A DNA stretch of 64,000 nt, taken from contig NC_059080.1 of the NCBI RefSeq assembly GCF_020497125.1, positions 49,293,563-49,357,562 of the forward strand, in the 5' to 3' direction. This document shows, one piece after another, positions 49,201 through 56,198 of this stretch (position 1 is its first letter; every line of letters starts with the position of its first letter). The notes under the pieces were generated by a model. It had not been told where the DNA came from. It saw only the letters and a program-made list of their open reading frames with translations, and did not search any database. Source of the DNA: Mauremys mutica (lineage: Eukaryota; Chordata; Testudines; Geoemydidae). A program made the position numbers and the translations under genes.

Positions 49201-52200
49201 ATGAGATTGAGGTGCTTCTGAGAATTTTACCCATGGTCTAATGTCAGTCCCTACTTGTGTCTGTACCCAATCCAAGCCACCAGAGCATTCAGGATGACTG
49301 CCAGTCTCTGCTTGGCAGCAGCCTGAGCTTTAAGTACTGTGTGCTGCAAGTCCACATCTGGCTATGGTGTCAGAGCTGTGTGTGCTGTGAGCAGAACTCT
49401 GGGGTTCCAGACCAGCCCTTGGAGCAGCCGAGGCTGGCAGAGATCAGGTTCTGAGGGGCACACATTGACTTTGTGAAGAAGGTTGCACAGTATCTTGCTC
49501 TAACAGTGGTGTCTGTCCCTCAGCTGTGTGAGTATGGGCACTCTGAATTCAGGCTGGATACTTGGCCTGAATTCACTGAATTGTGCTTGGATTCAGCAAC
49601 GTGGATGCTAAATTCTCTCATCCATTTCCCAAGAACATTCGGAACAATGTAATTCCCTTGGGAGTGCTATTGCAGATCCATTGACAAAAGATTTAGGGTA
49701 AATCCTGACACTACTAAAGTCAATGGGAGTTTAGTTATTGACTGCGTGGAGCGAGGGTTTTGCTCAGTTGCTTGTGGAATTTATGACCATAGTGCAGACT
49801 GCATCATGCAATGTCTGGAGTCTCATCTCTTCTTCCTCCTCCTGCCCCTTTTTCTTGGTCTACTTCTCCCCAGGGCTCTAAGGCTTCTCTGAGCCTCTTT
49901 CCCTTGAAGGCTCCATGTTGCAGCATCCTTCCCTCCTGGCAGAGACCTTCTACCATAAACCGTTGCTTCTGCTGCTGGGCTTGCTTATGGTCCAGAAGCC
50001 CAGCATGTGCCACTATCACAGTGATTGTCTTTGAGTTTGATTTCTGATCACTTGCTCTAGTTGCTGCTGCCGGCCATCTGCCCATGTTCTGTCTTGCTTT
50101 CCAGCACTGCTTCATGATGCCTCAGTCCCTGGGAGTGATTGGAGGGAAACCCAACAGTGCTCATTACTTCATTGGCTATGTAGGTGAGTGACTAACCAGC
50201 CCTAGCTTTGTGCCATGTTAGGAAGGTGTCCAGTATGTCTTGAGATGTCTGCCCACAGATAGGGGAGTGACTGCGGAGCAGTGCAGCCCTCCCCCAACTC
50301 ACCCTCACCTTCCCCAGAGTGTTGTTCCCTGTTTACTTGAGAATAGCTTGAGGGTGCTATGAGATGAGCCTTGTGAGCGAGGACCCAGGGTGACTGCAGC
50401 CATGGGTATAGACTCTCTTACACAAACCCTAAAGTGCTATTCCTTATGGAACATTCCTCACATAGAATTAAATTGCAGCAGATGGGTCTGTCTGACCTTG
50501 TCCTAGATCCAGAGCTGCCTTCCCTTCATGGGGTTGTATAACTTGTTTACCCTCCCCTCCCTCTTTTCCTTTGTGAGCACCTGTATATTTTCCTCTTCCT
50601 TCTGTTTTCCAAATCATGAACCAATTATGAAGGGACAAAGGATGCGTTAGTGACCTTTATCCACTCACTCACTCACAAGGTGCTCATCTGGTGTGACATA
50701 CCCTGTTAATTTCTCCTGTTTGTCCAGGTGAGGAGCTAATTTACTTGGACCCCCACACTACCCAGCCTGCAATGGAACCCAGTGACAATGGCTGTATCCC
50801 TGATGAGAGCTTCCACTGCCAGCACCCCCCCTGCCGAATGAGCATTGCTGAACTTGACCCATCCATCGCAGTGGTGTGTACCTGTTACTTGTTTCTGTGC
50901 CAGCTGTTGAGAGATTGACCCTGTCTTTGCAGTCGTGCCACTGTAGCAGTTGGAACAGTCTTTTTTCAGCCTTCCCTTCTTTTCTGGCTGTTTCCTCTCC
51001 CTACAAGTCTGCTGATGCAGATGCTATTTACTTGCCAGTCCTATTGGCAAACTCTTCCATACCCTGACTTAAGTTAAAACTTTGGTCAAAAATAACTCTT
51101 CTGTGTGAAACAATTCAGTAGAGGGGAAAACCCCCTTACACTGCTGCATCTACACAGTGACTAATTGCTAAGGGTCTGTAATGCAGTGTGGCAAGTGCTG
51201 CAGGCAACTCTGAAATAAAGTGAATGCATCGACCTATGGAGATTATAACAGCCCCAGGGTATAGTGAAGGGTACCTAGAGAGAAGTTGCCTCTTCTGTAC
51301 CCCTGACTTTATCTTCATGCAGTTGTACATTCAATTGCCTTTCTGACAGCAGCCTAATAACACTGAGGTTCTGCCATCTCTGAATTGGAGTCTGGATTTG
51401 CACCCTGCCTTGTGGTGAAGTAGCTGACCCAAGCGTAGGCGCTGGCTTCGTGGGTGCTCCAGGGCTGGCTCGCCCACTGGGGGAAAAAATGGTGGGTGCT
51501 GAGCACCCACCGGCATCTCCTTCCCCTCCCTCCAGTGCCTCCTGCCTGCCAGCAGCCCCACCAATCAGCACTTTCCTCTCCTTCCCAGCGCTTCCTGCTG
51601 CTGTGGATCAGCTGTTCTGTGGCATGCAGGAAGCACTGGTGGGAGGGACAGGAGCAATGGCGGGGCATGCTTGGGGGAGGGAAGAGGTGGGGTGGAGCAT
51701 GGATGGGAAGAGGTGGTGTGAGAGTGGGGGCTTGTGGGAAGGGGCAGGAAGAGGTGGGGTGAGGGTGGAGGCTTGGGGGAAGGGGTGGAGTGGGGCAGGG
51801 CCTGGGGCAGAGCCATTAGAAAGTCAGCACCTCTGGACCCAAGTACAATTGTAACACTGAGTTTTCAGGTAAATGTGAAATGTCTGAACTGTGTGTCCAA
51901 TTGAGCTGGCTGTGTCCCCATGTCACTTCCATCATAGATGATTAGGGTTGGAAGGGACCTCAGGAGGTCATCTAGTCCAACCCCCTGTTCAAAGCAGGAC
52001 CAACACCAACTAAATCATCCCAGCCAGGACTTTGTCAAGCTGGCCTTAAAAGCCTCTAAGGATGGAGATTCCACCACCTCCCTAGGTAACCCATTCCAGT
52101 GCTTCACCACCTTCCTAGTGAAATAGTTTTTCCTAATATCCAACCTAGACCTCTCCCACTGCAGCTTGAGACCATTACTCCTTGTTCTGTCATCTCCCAC

Positions 52201-55200
52201 CACTGAGAACAGCCGAGCTCCATCCTCTTTGGAACCCCCTTTCAGGTAGTTGAAAGCAGCTATCAAATCCCCCCTCACTCTTCTCTTCTGCAGACTAAAT
52301 AAGCCCAGTTCCTCAGCCTCTCCTTGTATGTCATGTGCCCCAGCTGAGACGATAGTCAGTGTTTTCAGCATTGGAAGAGACTGACCTGAGTAAGTCCATG
52401 AGAAGTAGCCAGTTTTGCTACATCTGAATTACAGTTTAAAGCCAGGTGTCTAGAACTACAAAAACATTCTCAAACTTTTGGCTCTGTCACTACATGAAAA
52501 GCAGAAACATTTTTATTGGCATAGCCAATGTTCAGAATGTATATTTCATATAATTGCTTGGCATTACTCTGTGAGGCTTTGATAGACAGTATCCACCCTT
52601 TTTGTTTTTATTCTAAGATAAAGATTGTACACAATTTCTTTTCAGGGCTTTTTCTGCAACACAGAGGAAGACTTTCATAACTGGTGCCAGCAAATCAAAA
52701 AGGTTTGTGTTCAGCCATGTCACTGGTAAAGGGCATGGTCTACATTATTTTCCAACTTCTGCAAATGCATCCAGCACACTCTGCAGGGTGAATCATAGAA
52801 TATCAGGGTTGGAAGGGACCTCAGAAGGTCATCTAGTCCAACCCCCTGCTCAAAGCAGGACCAATCCCCAGACAGATTTTTGCCCCAGATCTGTAAATGG
52901 CCCCCTCAAGGATTGAGCTCTCAACCCTGGGTTTAGCAGGCCAAGGCTCAAACCACTGAGCTATCCCTCCTCCACTACCACTTTTTAAAGAGTACACAGC
53001 TAGTTGTTAATTAAAACCAAAAAGAACTCAGCCCCCCACATTTAACTTGCAAATAGAAATGCAAATGCCTGAGAAGTGATCTTTTATGCCTTGCCTTGAA
53101 GGCCAGCAGATTGACCGGTGTGGGGGGACTAGCTCAATTATGATCTCTAAGCACCTTACAACCATTAATGTGTGAAGCTCTTCAAGGCTGAAAATAGGAG
53201 TTATCACTTTCTAAAAGTGATAATTTTTTGTAAAAACTAGACAGGTCTGTGAGTGAGATTCGTGTCTTGTCTGGTGTGTCACAGGAAGTCTGCCAGAGAC
53301 TGGGAAAGATCCCTGGTCTCCTCAGTCCCTGCAGCAGCAGTTTAACAAAGTAGCAATGAGAAAAGGAATTGAAGTGCACCACAACCTTCTGAAATTGCAT
53401 AAGGAATTTGGGTGAGCAAAATAGAATTACCCAGCTTGGAACTGTCGAGGACAATGAGGCTAACACTTCTGCTAAAACAGGGCACTGTGGGATCTCTGTG
53501 GAACACAAGGAACACTCTCGGTTTATTCCTTGGAAATATGTGGGAAGGGGGGTGGATGGGAGTCTCAGGTCCATATAGTAACCATGTCCTATCCTTGCCT
53601 AATTTGAAGTTTGGTGGCTTTAACAGTCCCAGGTGGTAGAGATACAGTTAGGCTGTAGTTTGGGGGCTTAGAAGCTGAACCCTCAGAACTAATAACTCAT
53701 TTAGCTTGAACAAATATAACAGCTCCCTGATGATGTCTTGAGTATTTCCCAAGGCTAGCCCTGCTGTTTGCCTCAGATGCTGTGAGGCTCTAGTTACCCT
53801 TCTTGGTGCTTGTGTGTATTTGGTGTTCCTAGGATAGGTCTGCTCTCAATCTCTACACATGAACGCCCTTTAAAATAAGTATTCTGCTGTACTGCTCTGC
53901 CAGGACCTTTCCTTACCAACTGGGAGGAGGGCCAAAGGCATTATGGATCCTCTTTGCCATCCCTTGCTGTCTAGTGATAGAAACCAGCTAGCTGACTGCT
54001 CCCTTCCAGAAAAGGCAGGGGTTTAAAGGTAGAGAAGAGGAACATATTAGTCAGTTTTTCTGTCAGATTCTTCACCTTTCTTCCAGCTCCTGAGTGAAGA
54101 GGCTCACTATTACCTTTGACTGGGGGCATATTTGTGCTAACAGGCTGGCTTCTGTGTTCGCTCCACAGCTGTCCCTGCTAAGAGGAGCTCTGCCAATGTT
54201 TGAACTGGTAGAACATCAGCCTTCACACTTTTCCAGCCCTGATGTTCTGAATCTCACACCAGGTAAGGCCCAGCCATCTGGAATATCTGTGGACAAACAT
54301 CTCTGTAGTTACCAGGAACTGGATGTGTCCTGTCATTTATACCATGCACTCTTATCTATTTCTCTTTGCTGTGACACTCAGTTCTATCACTGCCTTTCTC
54401 ACAGTCTCCCTTATCTCACACTCTGTCCATTCCTCTAAGGCCTGGTCTACACTAAGAAGGGGGTTCGAATTAGGGTACGCAAATTCAGCTACGTGAATAG
54501 CGTAGCTGAATTCGAAGTACCCTAATTCGAACAACTCACCCGTCCACACGTGGCGGGGTCGAACTCCGCGGCTCCCCCGTCGACTCCGCCAACTCCTTCT
54601 GACGAGGTGGAGTACCGGAGTCGACCGCGGCGCTTCCGGAGTTCGAACTATCGCGTCTAGATCAGACGCGATAGTTCGAACTCCAAAAAGTCGAACTCTC
54701 TGCGTCGAACCGGCAGGTAAGTGTAGACGTACCCTAAGAAAGCTTTTTCTTTCCCTTTTTCTTAATCCTTCTCGGTTCAAATTTTCCCTATTTCCCATCT
54801 CTTGTTCCTCCCTAAAATGTTGGAATGGGCTGCTCACCTTCAGTTCTCTCTCCCCTTACTAATCCATTATTTTTTTTCTGCTCAGCTTATTGCTATGGCC
54901 CTCATTAGAATTACTGATGTTTGTGATTCAGTTTCACTTTGGTCTTACTGCAGTTGTTGTCGTCCTTGAGATATTGGCTGCTTTTTCCCTTATTGCCTCA
55001 GTTGAAAGTACTTCCCCTTGAGTGTTTTCTGTATAGATACATCCATGCTCTTGGTGCACATGGGCCCTCAATCTAGTTGGAACACTGGAAAGCAGGAACC
55101 ATTGGGCTTTTGCATGTGCTCCCTCATCCAACCAAATGAGCCCCAACCCGGATTCTTAGCTGACTAGTCTCCTCTGTTCCTGCTGTGCAGTCAGCATTTC

Positions 55201-56198
55201 ACTAGCTGTTGGTTACTCTGGTAAAACCTAAAATAAACATTCTTGTTGCTTTAGCTAGTGTTGGTCTCTGCTAGGTCCACTCTGTTCCACTTCTTTCCCC
55301 TCTCTGAGTTTTCCTCCATGGTCAGCTCCAAATTTGGAGGGTTCAGTTGGCATGCCTGCTGTAATGGTAAAACTATCATAGACCAACACACACACTGCCT
55401 TCATTGCTGCTGGGCTGGGCATTCACCAATGCCTGCTCCATCAGCGTGGCCTGCACTCTTCAAATCAGTAGGAAACATGACTCTGCATCAGTGTCAGCTC
55501 CCTGCTAGAGCTGGCCTCAGCTGAGTCAGTAACATCTGGGTTGTGGTGTTGCCCTTTCCTAGTGTTCTGGATCAAAGGCATTAATAAAAGGAAATGTTCC
55601 TTCAACTCGTGTTGGGGTGTGTGACATCTCCCAGTACTAGCAACAGAGGATTGAGTATGGTCCATATAAAGCCTTAAGACATCACTGGTCCACTCTTTCC
55701 AAAGATATAGTTGAACCAAGCCTCTCTTTAATCAGAATTCTCTCTCTATATAGCGTACAGCATATATATTTATGGGTCTATAGAGTCTGAGCATTTGACA
55801 CTTCTACATACAGCCACCAGACATTAGAACACAAGGTTGTGCCACATTAAGCTGTGACACAAACTATCCAGTGCTGAGGAACATACCAATTAGGGTTAGC
55901 TGATATATTCTGTGCCACACATAGTGTAAGTATAATGTGGATTGTCCATTGTTACTTGCTATTAAAGTATGCTCTGTCCTCTTCTCTCCCTCCCACCAAA
56001 TCCCTCAGCCAATCATAGCCCCCTCTTCTTCTCATACAGCTTGGGCTGGTGCGTGGCTTTGGTGTAAATCTGTTTTAAGCAATAGGCACATTAAACAGAG
56101 GTGGTTTTGTCTCTTGTCTTTCAGACTCTTCTGACGCAGACAGGTTAGAAAGATTCTTTGACTCGGAGGACGAAGACTTTGAAATCTTATCTCTTTGA
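13264..56198 (+). CDS. ATG4B: Cysteine protease ATG4B (autophagin-1), complete
   Basis: CDS is join(13264-13273, 26565-26663, 27273-27344, 40990-41088, 42233-42334, 44000-44072, 44939-45018, 48771-48967, 50105-50183, 50728-50873, 52646-52702, 54169-54262, 56125-56198). This is 1,182 nt, or 393 residues, the same length as human. All junctions are GT/AG and the frame closes at TGA. It is a C54-family protease that trims LC3/GABARAP precursors to expose the lipidation glycine, and later removes ATG8 from phosphatidylethanolamine; it is cytosolic and acts in autophagy. The catalytic Cys is C73 in GWGCMLR (human C74), with D278 and H280 in YLDPHTTQP. An N-terminal YDTL (8-11) and a C-terminal FEIL (388-391) match the known LIR motifs. 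Against human there is a one-residue deletion near residue 14 and a one-residue insertion in FPAAESD (exon 8). Confidence 0.98.
13274..13969. other. ATG4B intron 1, 5' part: end of CpG island
   Basis: GC-rich to about 13560, then ordinary intron sequence. No element is recognised. Confidence 0.5.
14267..14578 (-). pseudogene. PLE GIY-YIG endonuclease C-terminal fragment (left arm)
   Basis: The 103 codons include [20 protein letters not shown] followed by LRKRINGH, the GIY-YIG nuclease signature of Penelope-like retroelements. The reverse transcriptase part is absent. The stop after GHYTN appears to be the natural C-terminus. Confidence 0.8.
14644..14955 (+). pseudogene. PLE GIY-YIG endonuclease C-terminal fragment (right arm)
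   Basis: The translation is identical to the left-arm fragment, so the 312-bp blocks have not diverged at protein level. This points to a recent insertion or to gene conversion between the arms. Confidence 0.8.
15286..15999. other. ATG4B intron 1, no gene
   Basis: A short segment at about 15440-15500 (TGTGGTCCATGTTATGAAAAAG) is related to 24370-24410 and resembles the subterminal part of a hAT MITE. Nothing else is recognised. Confidence 0.4.
16008..17209. mobile_element. Large GC-rich hAT-like foldback MITE
   Basis: The ends TAGGGTGACCAGA and TCTGGTCACCCTA are inverted repeats. Perfect 8-bp duplications CAGGACAC lie at 16000-16007 and 17210-17217. Inside, an imperfect palindrome with arms of about 400 bp is centred near 16580. 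Open frames of up to 305 codons on both strands here are by-products of GC content and symmetry; no transposase is recognisable. Confidence 0.88.
17218..18330. other. ATG4B intron 1, no feature recognised
   Basis: Ordinary intron sequence without a recognisable element or exon. Confidence 0.5.
18331..20633. mobile_element. PIF/Harbinger-derived non-autonomous element
   Basis: The left end GGTATGTCTACACTACGGG and the right end, as reverse complement GGCCTGGTCTACACTACGAG, are inverted repeats. The interior contains a minus-strand remnant of a Harbinger Myb/SANT-like protein (start near 20275, [10 protein letters not shown]) and rearranged inverted and tandem blocks. A clear TWA duplication is not visible: the right flank is TAA, the left flank GCA. 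Confidence 0.7.
19883..20275 (-). pseudogene. Remnant of Harbinger Myb/SANT-like protein
   Basis: The N-terminal [10 protein letters not shown] resembles the start of the Myb-like DNA-binding protein encoded by vertebrate Harbinger elements. After about 25 residues the frame leaves the family, which shows an internal deletion. No transposase part is present. Confidence 0.5.
20634..21330. other. ATG4B intron 1, no feature recognised
   Basis: No exon or repeat family is recognised. Confidence 0.5.
21343..21527 (+). mobile_element. Penelope-like element 3' end, single orientation
   Basis: Duplications ACCAAAGCTTTG (21331-21342 and 21528-21539) flank it. The 3' part contains the subfamily words GCATCCGACGAAGTGGGTAT and GTCTGTTAGTCTATAAGGTG, and ends in CAGACTAACACGGCTACCCC. 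Unlike the copies at 13982, 29588 and 42779, it is not dimeric. Confidence 0.88.
21540..24783. other. ATG4B intron 1, no gene
   Basis: No exon is recognised. The short segment at 24340-24415 resembles the one at 15440-15500. Frames of up to 137 codons (22920-23333 minus) have no recognisable domain. Confidence 0.45.
24787..24888. mobile_element. Short MITE
   Basis: The ends GGGCTTGTCTAAACA and, as reverse complement, GGGCTTGCCTACACT are inverted repeats around about 70 bp. The ends resemble those of the other TCTACAC-type MITEs in the window. Confidence 0.55.
24889..26159. other. ATG4B intron 1, no feature recognised
   Basis: Contains a T-run of about 20 bases near 25667-25684. No exon or repeat family is recognised. 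Confidence 0.45.
26160..26385 (+). mobile_element. MIR SINE
   Basis: The element starts GGTCTAATGGGTAGAGCAC (tRNA-like head) and runs into the conserved core CTGTGCCTCAGTTTCCCC ATTTGTAAAATGGG. It ends before exon 2 of ATG4B and is in sense orientation. Confidence 0.85.
26565..26663 (+). CDS. ATG4B: ATG4B coding exon 2
   Basis: Acceptor TTTCTCACCAG, donor GTAATT. Encodes residues 4-36 with the N-terminal YDTL LIR-like motif. The phase-1 start and end both hold. Confidence 0.97.
26664..27272. other. ATG4B intron 2
   Basis: 609 bp; contains a T-run near 26928-26940. No element is recognised. Confidence 0.6.
27273..27344 (+). CDS. ATG4B: ATG4B coding exon 3
   Basis: Acceptor AAATTCTTCAG, donor GTAAGT. 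Encodes the stretch through [14 protein letters not shown], just before the catalytic loop. Confidence 0.97.
27345..27740. other. ATG4B intron 3, 5' part
   Basis: No exon or named element. Confidence 0.4.
27742..27945 (+). mobile_element. MIR-like SINE, diverged
   Basis: The order of a tRNA-like head (GTGGTTAGGATGCTAGCCTGG), the core CTCTGCCTCAGTTCCC, and GTATTGTGAGGATAA matches MIR. Confidence 0.7.
27946..28900. other. ATG4B intron 3, no feature recognised
   Basis: AT-rich, no exon found. Confidence 0.45.
29160..29350. mobile_element. Tc1/mariner-type MITE nested in the hAT element
   Basis: The ends CACCTCTACGCCGATATAAC and, as reverse complement, CATCTCTACCTCAATATAAC are inverted repeats of about 22 bp. 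The flanks are TA (29158-29159) and TA (29351-29352), the Tc1/mariner target. The interior has a G-run and no frame. Confidence 0.88.
29588..29806. mobile_element. Penelope-like element: inverted dimer nested in the hAT element
   Basis: Perfect 16-bp duplications TTTGAATTTAGTTAAA (29572-29587 and 29807-29822) flank it. The minus arm (GCAGCAAAGAAGCC...) and the plus arm (...GGCTTCTTTGCTGC) meet near 29680. Only the plus arm continues into TTTTACAGATCCAGACTAAC. No coding part is present. Confidence 0.92.
29968..32129 (-). pseudogene. BED-finger hAT transposase, pseudogene
   Basis: The start at 32129 reads [14 protein letters not shown], followed by a BED zinc finger ([12 protein letters not shown]). 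The frame is soon broken by a stop. A 91-codon open piece (30358-30633) is mid-protein. The C-terminal hAT dimerisation region ([18 protein letters not shown], then [15 protein letters not shown]) ends at the stop 29968-29970. Several stops and frameshifts lie between, so it is inactive. Confidence 0.82.
31438..31506 (-). mobile_element. Penelope-like element, single arm fragment
   Basis: AAAAAGAACAGGAGTACTTG, then GGCACCTTAGAGACTAACAA, matches the left arm of the dimers at 13982 and 42779, starting at the same point and lacking the 35-nt tail. It is nested in the hAT element. Confidence 0.75.
33012..33825 (+). mobile_element. Solo LTR of an endogenous retrovirus
   Basis: The element is TGTCATAAAC ... 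ACCTTGACA with 5-bp duplications CCTGG on both sides (33007-33011 and 33826-33830). It is 814 bp long, with an ATTAAA signal near 33472 marking plus orientation. No internal retroviral genes are present, so this is a solo LTR left by recombination. Confidence 0.9.
33831..34515. other. ATG4B intron 3, no feature recognised
   Basis: No exon or named element. A partial TCTACACTAG-type MITE may lie at 34520-34615. Confidence 0.4.
35115..35171. mobile_element. 57-bp hAT-like foldback MITE
   Basis: AGGGCTTTGGAGC and GCTCCAAAGCCCT are perfect inverted repeats. The flanks GTGAAAAG and ATGAAAAG match at 7 of 8 positions, which fits a hAT duplication. It sits inside the PLE. Confidence 0.65.
35315..37384 (-). 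mobile_element. CR1 LINE, 5'-truncated, inserted in the PLE
   Basis: About 2.07 kb. The 3' end carries the typical GGTCCCTTCCAGTGCTAGAG and TGAATCTATGAA tail. Minus-strand ORF2 pieces overlap: 37201-37452 (only its 3' part belongs here), 36636-37130, 36013-36636 and 35402-36079. The reverse transcriptase active site FADDTKLGG is near 36190, with [17 protein letters not shown] upstream. Frames shift at about 36640 and 36050-36080 and no ORF1 is present, so it is dead. Both flanks match adjacent PLE sequence (ACCACATGTT / CATGTTGTGATAGG). Confidence 0.93.
37835..38168. mobile_element. hAT MITE with internal GC-rich repeats, nested in the PLE
   Basis: The ends CAGGGGTCCCCAACC and GGTTGGGGACCCCTG are inverted repeats, with perfect 8-bp duplications TGTTAAGG (37827-37834 and 38169-38176). 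The interior has several copies of a GCAGGCATG / CTGCGGGAGGTCC unit in both orientations. A 268-codon minus frame across it is a chance fusion of PLE and MITE sequence. Confidence 0.93.
39561..40989. other. ATG4B intron 3, 3' part
   Basis: No exon or named element is recognised. The acceptor TGGCTACAG ends at 40989. Confidence 0.5.
40990..41088 (+). CDS. ATG4B: ATG4B coding exon 4 (catalytic cysteine)
   Basis: Acceptor TTGGCTACAG, donor GTAAAT. Encodes [19 protein letters not shown] and on to CRHLGR; C73 is the nucleophile. Confidence 0.98.
41089..42232. other. ATG4B intron 4
   Basis: No repeat family is recognised. The long open frame beginning at 41794 simply runs through into exon 5. Confidence 0.6.
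42233..42334 (+). CDS. ATG4B: ATG4B coding exon 5
   Basis: Acceptor TGTATCTCTTAG, donor GTATAT. Encodes [15 protein letters not shown] through SIHQI. Confidence 0.97.
   Translation: MGGGKKGRGRRIITSTYLMPSLTKKTATTPSTR
42375..42540 (-). mobile_element. tRNA-derived SINE with CR1-like tail
   Basis: On the minus strand: ATAGCTCAGTGGTTTGAGC (A box), then GTTCAATCC (B box), with the tail GGGTCCCTTCCAGTTCTATG. It lies 40 bp after the exon 5 donor. Confidence 0.88.
42779..43034. mobile_element. Penelope-like element: short inverted dimer
   Basis: Duplications CCTAAAACTAAG (42767-42778 and 43035-43046) flank it. The arms mirror around about 42900; the right arm alone carries the GCGGATACAGACTAACATGG tail. 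It belongs to the same subfamily as 13982-15273, but each arm holds only about 110-120 bp of 3' sequence. Confidence 0.92.
43047..43647. other. ATG4B intron 5, no feature recognised
   Basis: No exon or named element. Confidence 0.5.
43648..43920. mobile_element. Harbinger-type MITE
   Basis: The ends GGGCTTGTCTGCACTTG and, as reverse complement, GGGTCTGGGCTACACTAA are inverted repeats. The internal words TCAGGAGTGTGGAATTTTCA and AAGAATTCTTCTGTTGACGT are shared with the MITE at 1991-2241. The left flank is TAA; the right one is unclear. Confidence 0.7.
44000..44072 (+). CDS. ATG4B: ATG4B coding exon 6
   Basis: Acceptor CTTGGTGCAG, donor GTAAGT. Encodes [20 protein letters not shown] plus QVL and two bases of the next Lys codon. 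Confidence 0.97.
44073..44938. other. ATG4B intron 6
   Basis: No exon or named element. Confidence 0.55.
44939..45018 (+). CDS. ATG4B: ATG4B coding exon 7
   Basis: Acceptor CTTTCCTGTAG, donor GTAAGT. Encodes [20 protein letters not shown] plus VVMEEI. Confidence 0.97.
45170..45350. mobile_element. MITE of the CTACACAGCAA / GGCTCGGGC family, truncated
   Basis: The internal words GGGCTCTAGGACCCTGCAGG and GTCTACACAGCC resemble the fuller relative at 48212-48465. The right half is shortened. Confidence 0.55.
45931..46925 (-). mobile_element. CR1 LINE, 5'-truncated
   Basis: The 3' tail (AGGTCCCTTCCAACAGTGAT) is at 45931-45965. Minus-strand ORF2 remnants include the reverse transcriptase box (SADDTKLGG, with F changed to S) near 46790 and the C-terminal [20 protein letters not shown] near 46390-46440. 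Frameshifts and stops are present. Confidence 0.9.
46926..47230. other. ATG4B intron 7, no feature recognised
   Basis: No exon or named element. Confidence 0.5.
47232..47390 (+). mobile_element. MIR SINE fragment
   Basis: Core CTGCCTCAGTTTCGCC ATCTGTAAAATGGGG, followed by GTGTGCTGTGAGGATTA. Confidence 0.78.
47391..48211. other. ATG4B intron 7, no feature recognised
   Basis: No exon or named element. Confidence 0.5.
48212..48465. mobile_element. MITE with GGTATGTCTACA termini
   Basis: GGTATGTCTACATAGCAATA and, as reverse complement, GGTATGTCTACACATCAATA are inverted repeats of about 27 bp with a GC-rich palindromic centre. No clear target duplication was found. Confidence 0.75.
48771..48967 (+). 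CDS. ATG4B: ATG4B coding exon 8
   Basis: Acceptor CCTTTTCTGTAG, donor GTAGGG. Encodes [12 protein letters not shown] through [20 protein letters not shown] and ETLK. It contains the variable loop with one extra residue relative to human. A G-run (about 48662-48675) lies 95 bp upstream of the acceptor. Confidence 0.97.
48968..50104. other. ATG4B intron 8
   Basis: No exon. 49120-49240 and 49670-49750 resemble short sauropsid foldback elements (GTCAATGGGA motifs), but I cannot set limits. Confidence 0.45.
50105..50183 (+). CDS. ATG4B: ATG4B coding exon 9
   Basis: Acceptor TTGCTTTCCAG, donor GTGAGT. Encodes [20 protein letters not shown] plus YFIGYV. Confidence 0.97.
50184..50727. other. ATG4B intron 9
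   Basis: 544 bp, no named element. Confidence 0.6.
50728..50873 (+). CDS. ATG4B: ATG4B coding exon 10 (catalytic Asp and His)
   Basis: Acceptor TTTGTCCAG, donor GTGTGT. Encodes [14 protein letters not shown] with D278 and H280, through AELDPSIAV. Confidence 0.98.
50874..51425. other. ATG4B intron 10, 5' part
   Basis: No named element. Confidence 0.5.
51434..51835. mobile_element. GC-rich hAT MITE
   Basis: Perfect 8-bp duplications GACCCAAG lie at 51426-51433 and 51836-51843. The ends CGTAGGCGCTGGCTT and, as reverse complement, CAGAGGTGCTGACTT are inverted repeats. The interior is palindromic around CACTGGTGGGAGGG / CCCTCCAGTGCC. The purine-rich right half gives artefactual frames. Confidence 0.88.
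51937..52372 (-). mobile_element. CR1 LINE 3' fragment
   Basis: The tail is GAGGTCCCTTCCAACCCTAA. The minus-strand C-terminal ORF2 piece is LRRDIRKNYF-like ([20 protein letters not shown]), open over 118 codons. Confidence 0.9.
52373..52645. other. ATG4B intron 10, 3' part
   Basis: No named element. Confidence 0.5.
52646..52702 (+). CDS. ATG4B: ATG4B coding exon 11
   Basis: Acceptor TTTCTTTTCAG, donor GTTTGT. Encodes [19 protein letters not shown]; phase 0 at both ends. Confidence 0.97.
52793..52977 (-). mobile_element. tRNA-derived SINE with CR1-like tail, near full length
   Basis: On the minus strand: A box ATAGCTCAGTGGTTTGAGCC, B box GAGCTCAATCC, and a complete CR1-like tail GAGGTCCCTTCCAACCCTGA ending ATTCTATGATTC. 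It is the best preserved copy in the window. Confidence 0.92.
52978..54168. other. ATG4B intron 11, 3' part
   Basis: No exon or named element. Confidence 0.5.
54169..54262 (+). CDS. ATG4B: ATG4B coding exon 12
   Basis: Acceptor GTTCGCTCCACAG, donor GTAAGG. Encodes [20 protein letters not shown] plus [11 protein letters not shown]. Confidence 0.97.
54439..54734. mobile_element. Harbinger MITE rich in TTCGAA
   Basis: 3-bp TAA duplications lie at 54436-54438 and 54735-54737. The ends are GGCCTGGTCTACACTAAG and, as reverse complement, GGGTACGTCTACACTTAC. Internal palindromic blocks: GTTCGAACTATCGCGTCTAG and its mirror. Confidence 0.88.
54738..56124. other. ATG4B intron 12, 3' part
   Basis: No exon or named element. 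Confidence 0.5.
56125..56198 (+). CDS. ATG4B: ATG4B coding exon 13 (last)
   Basis: Acceptor CTTGTCTTTCAG. Encodes [20 protein letters not shown] and LSL, then TGA. The acidic FEIL is the C-terminal LIR. Confidence 0.98.

Noticed and set aside
51450..51854. 134-codon plus-strand frame rich in Gly, Trp and Arg
   Set aside because: It lies in the GC-rich hAT MITE (51434-51835).
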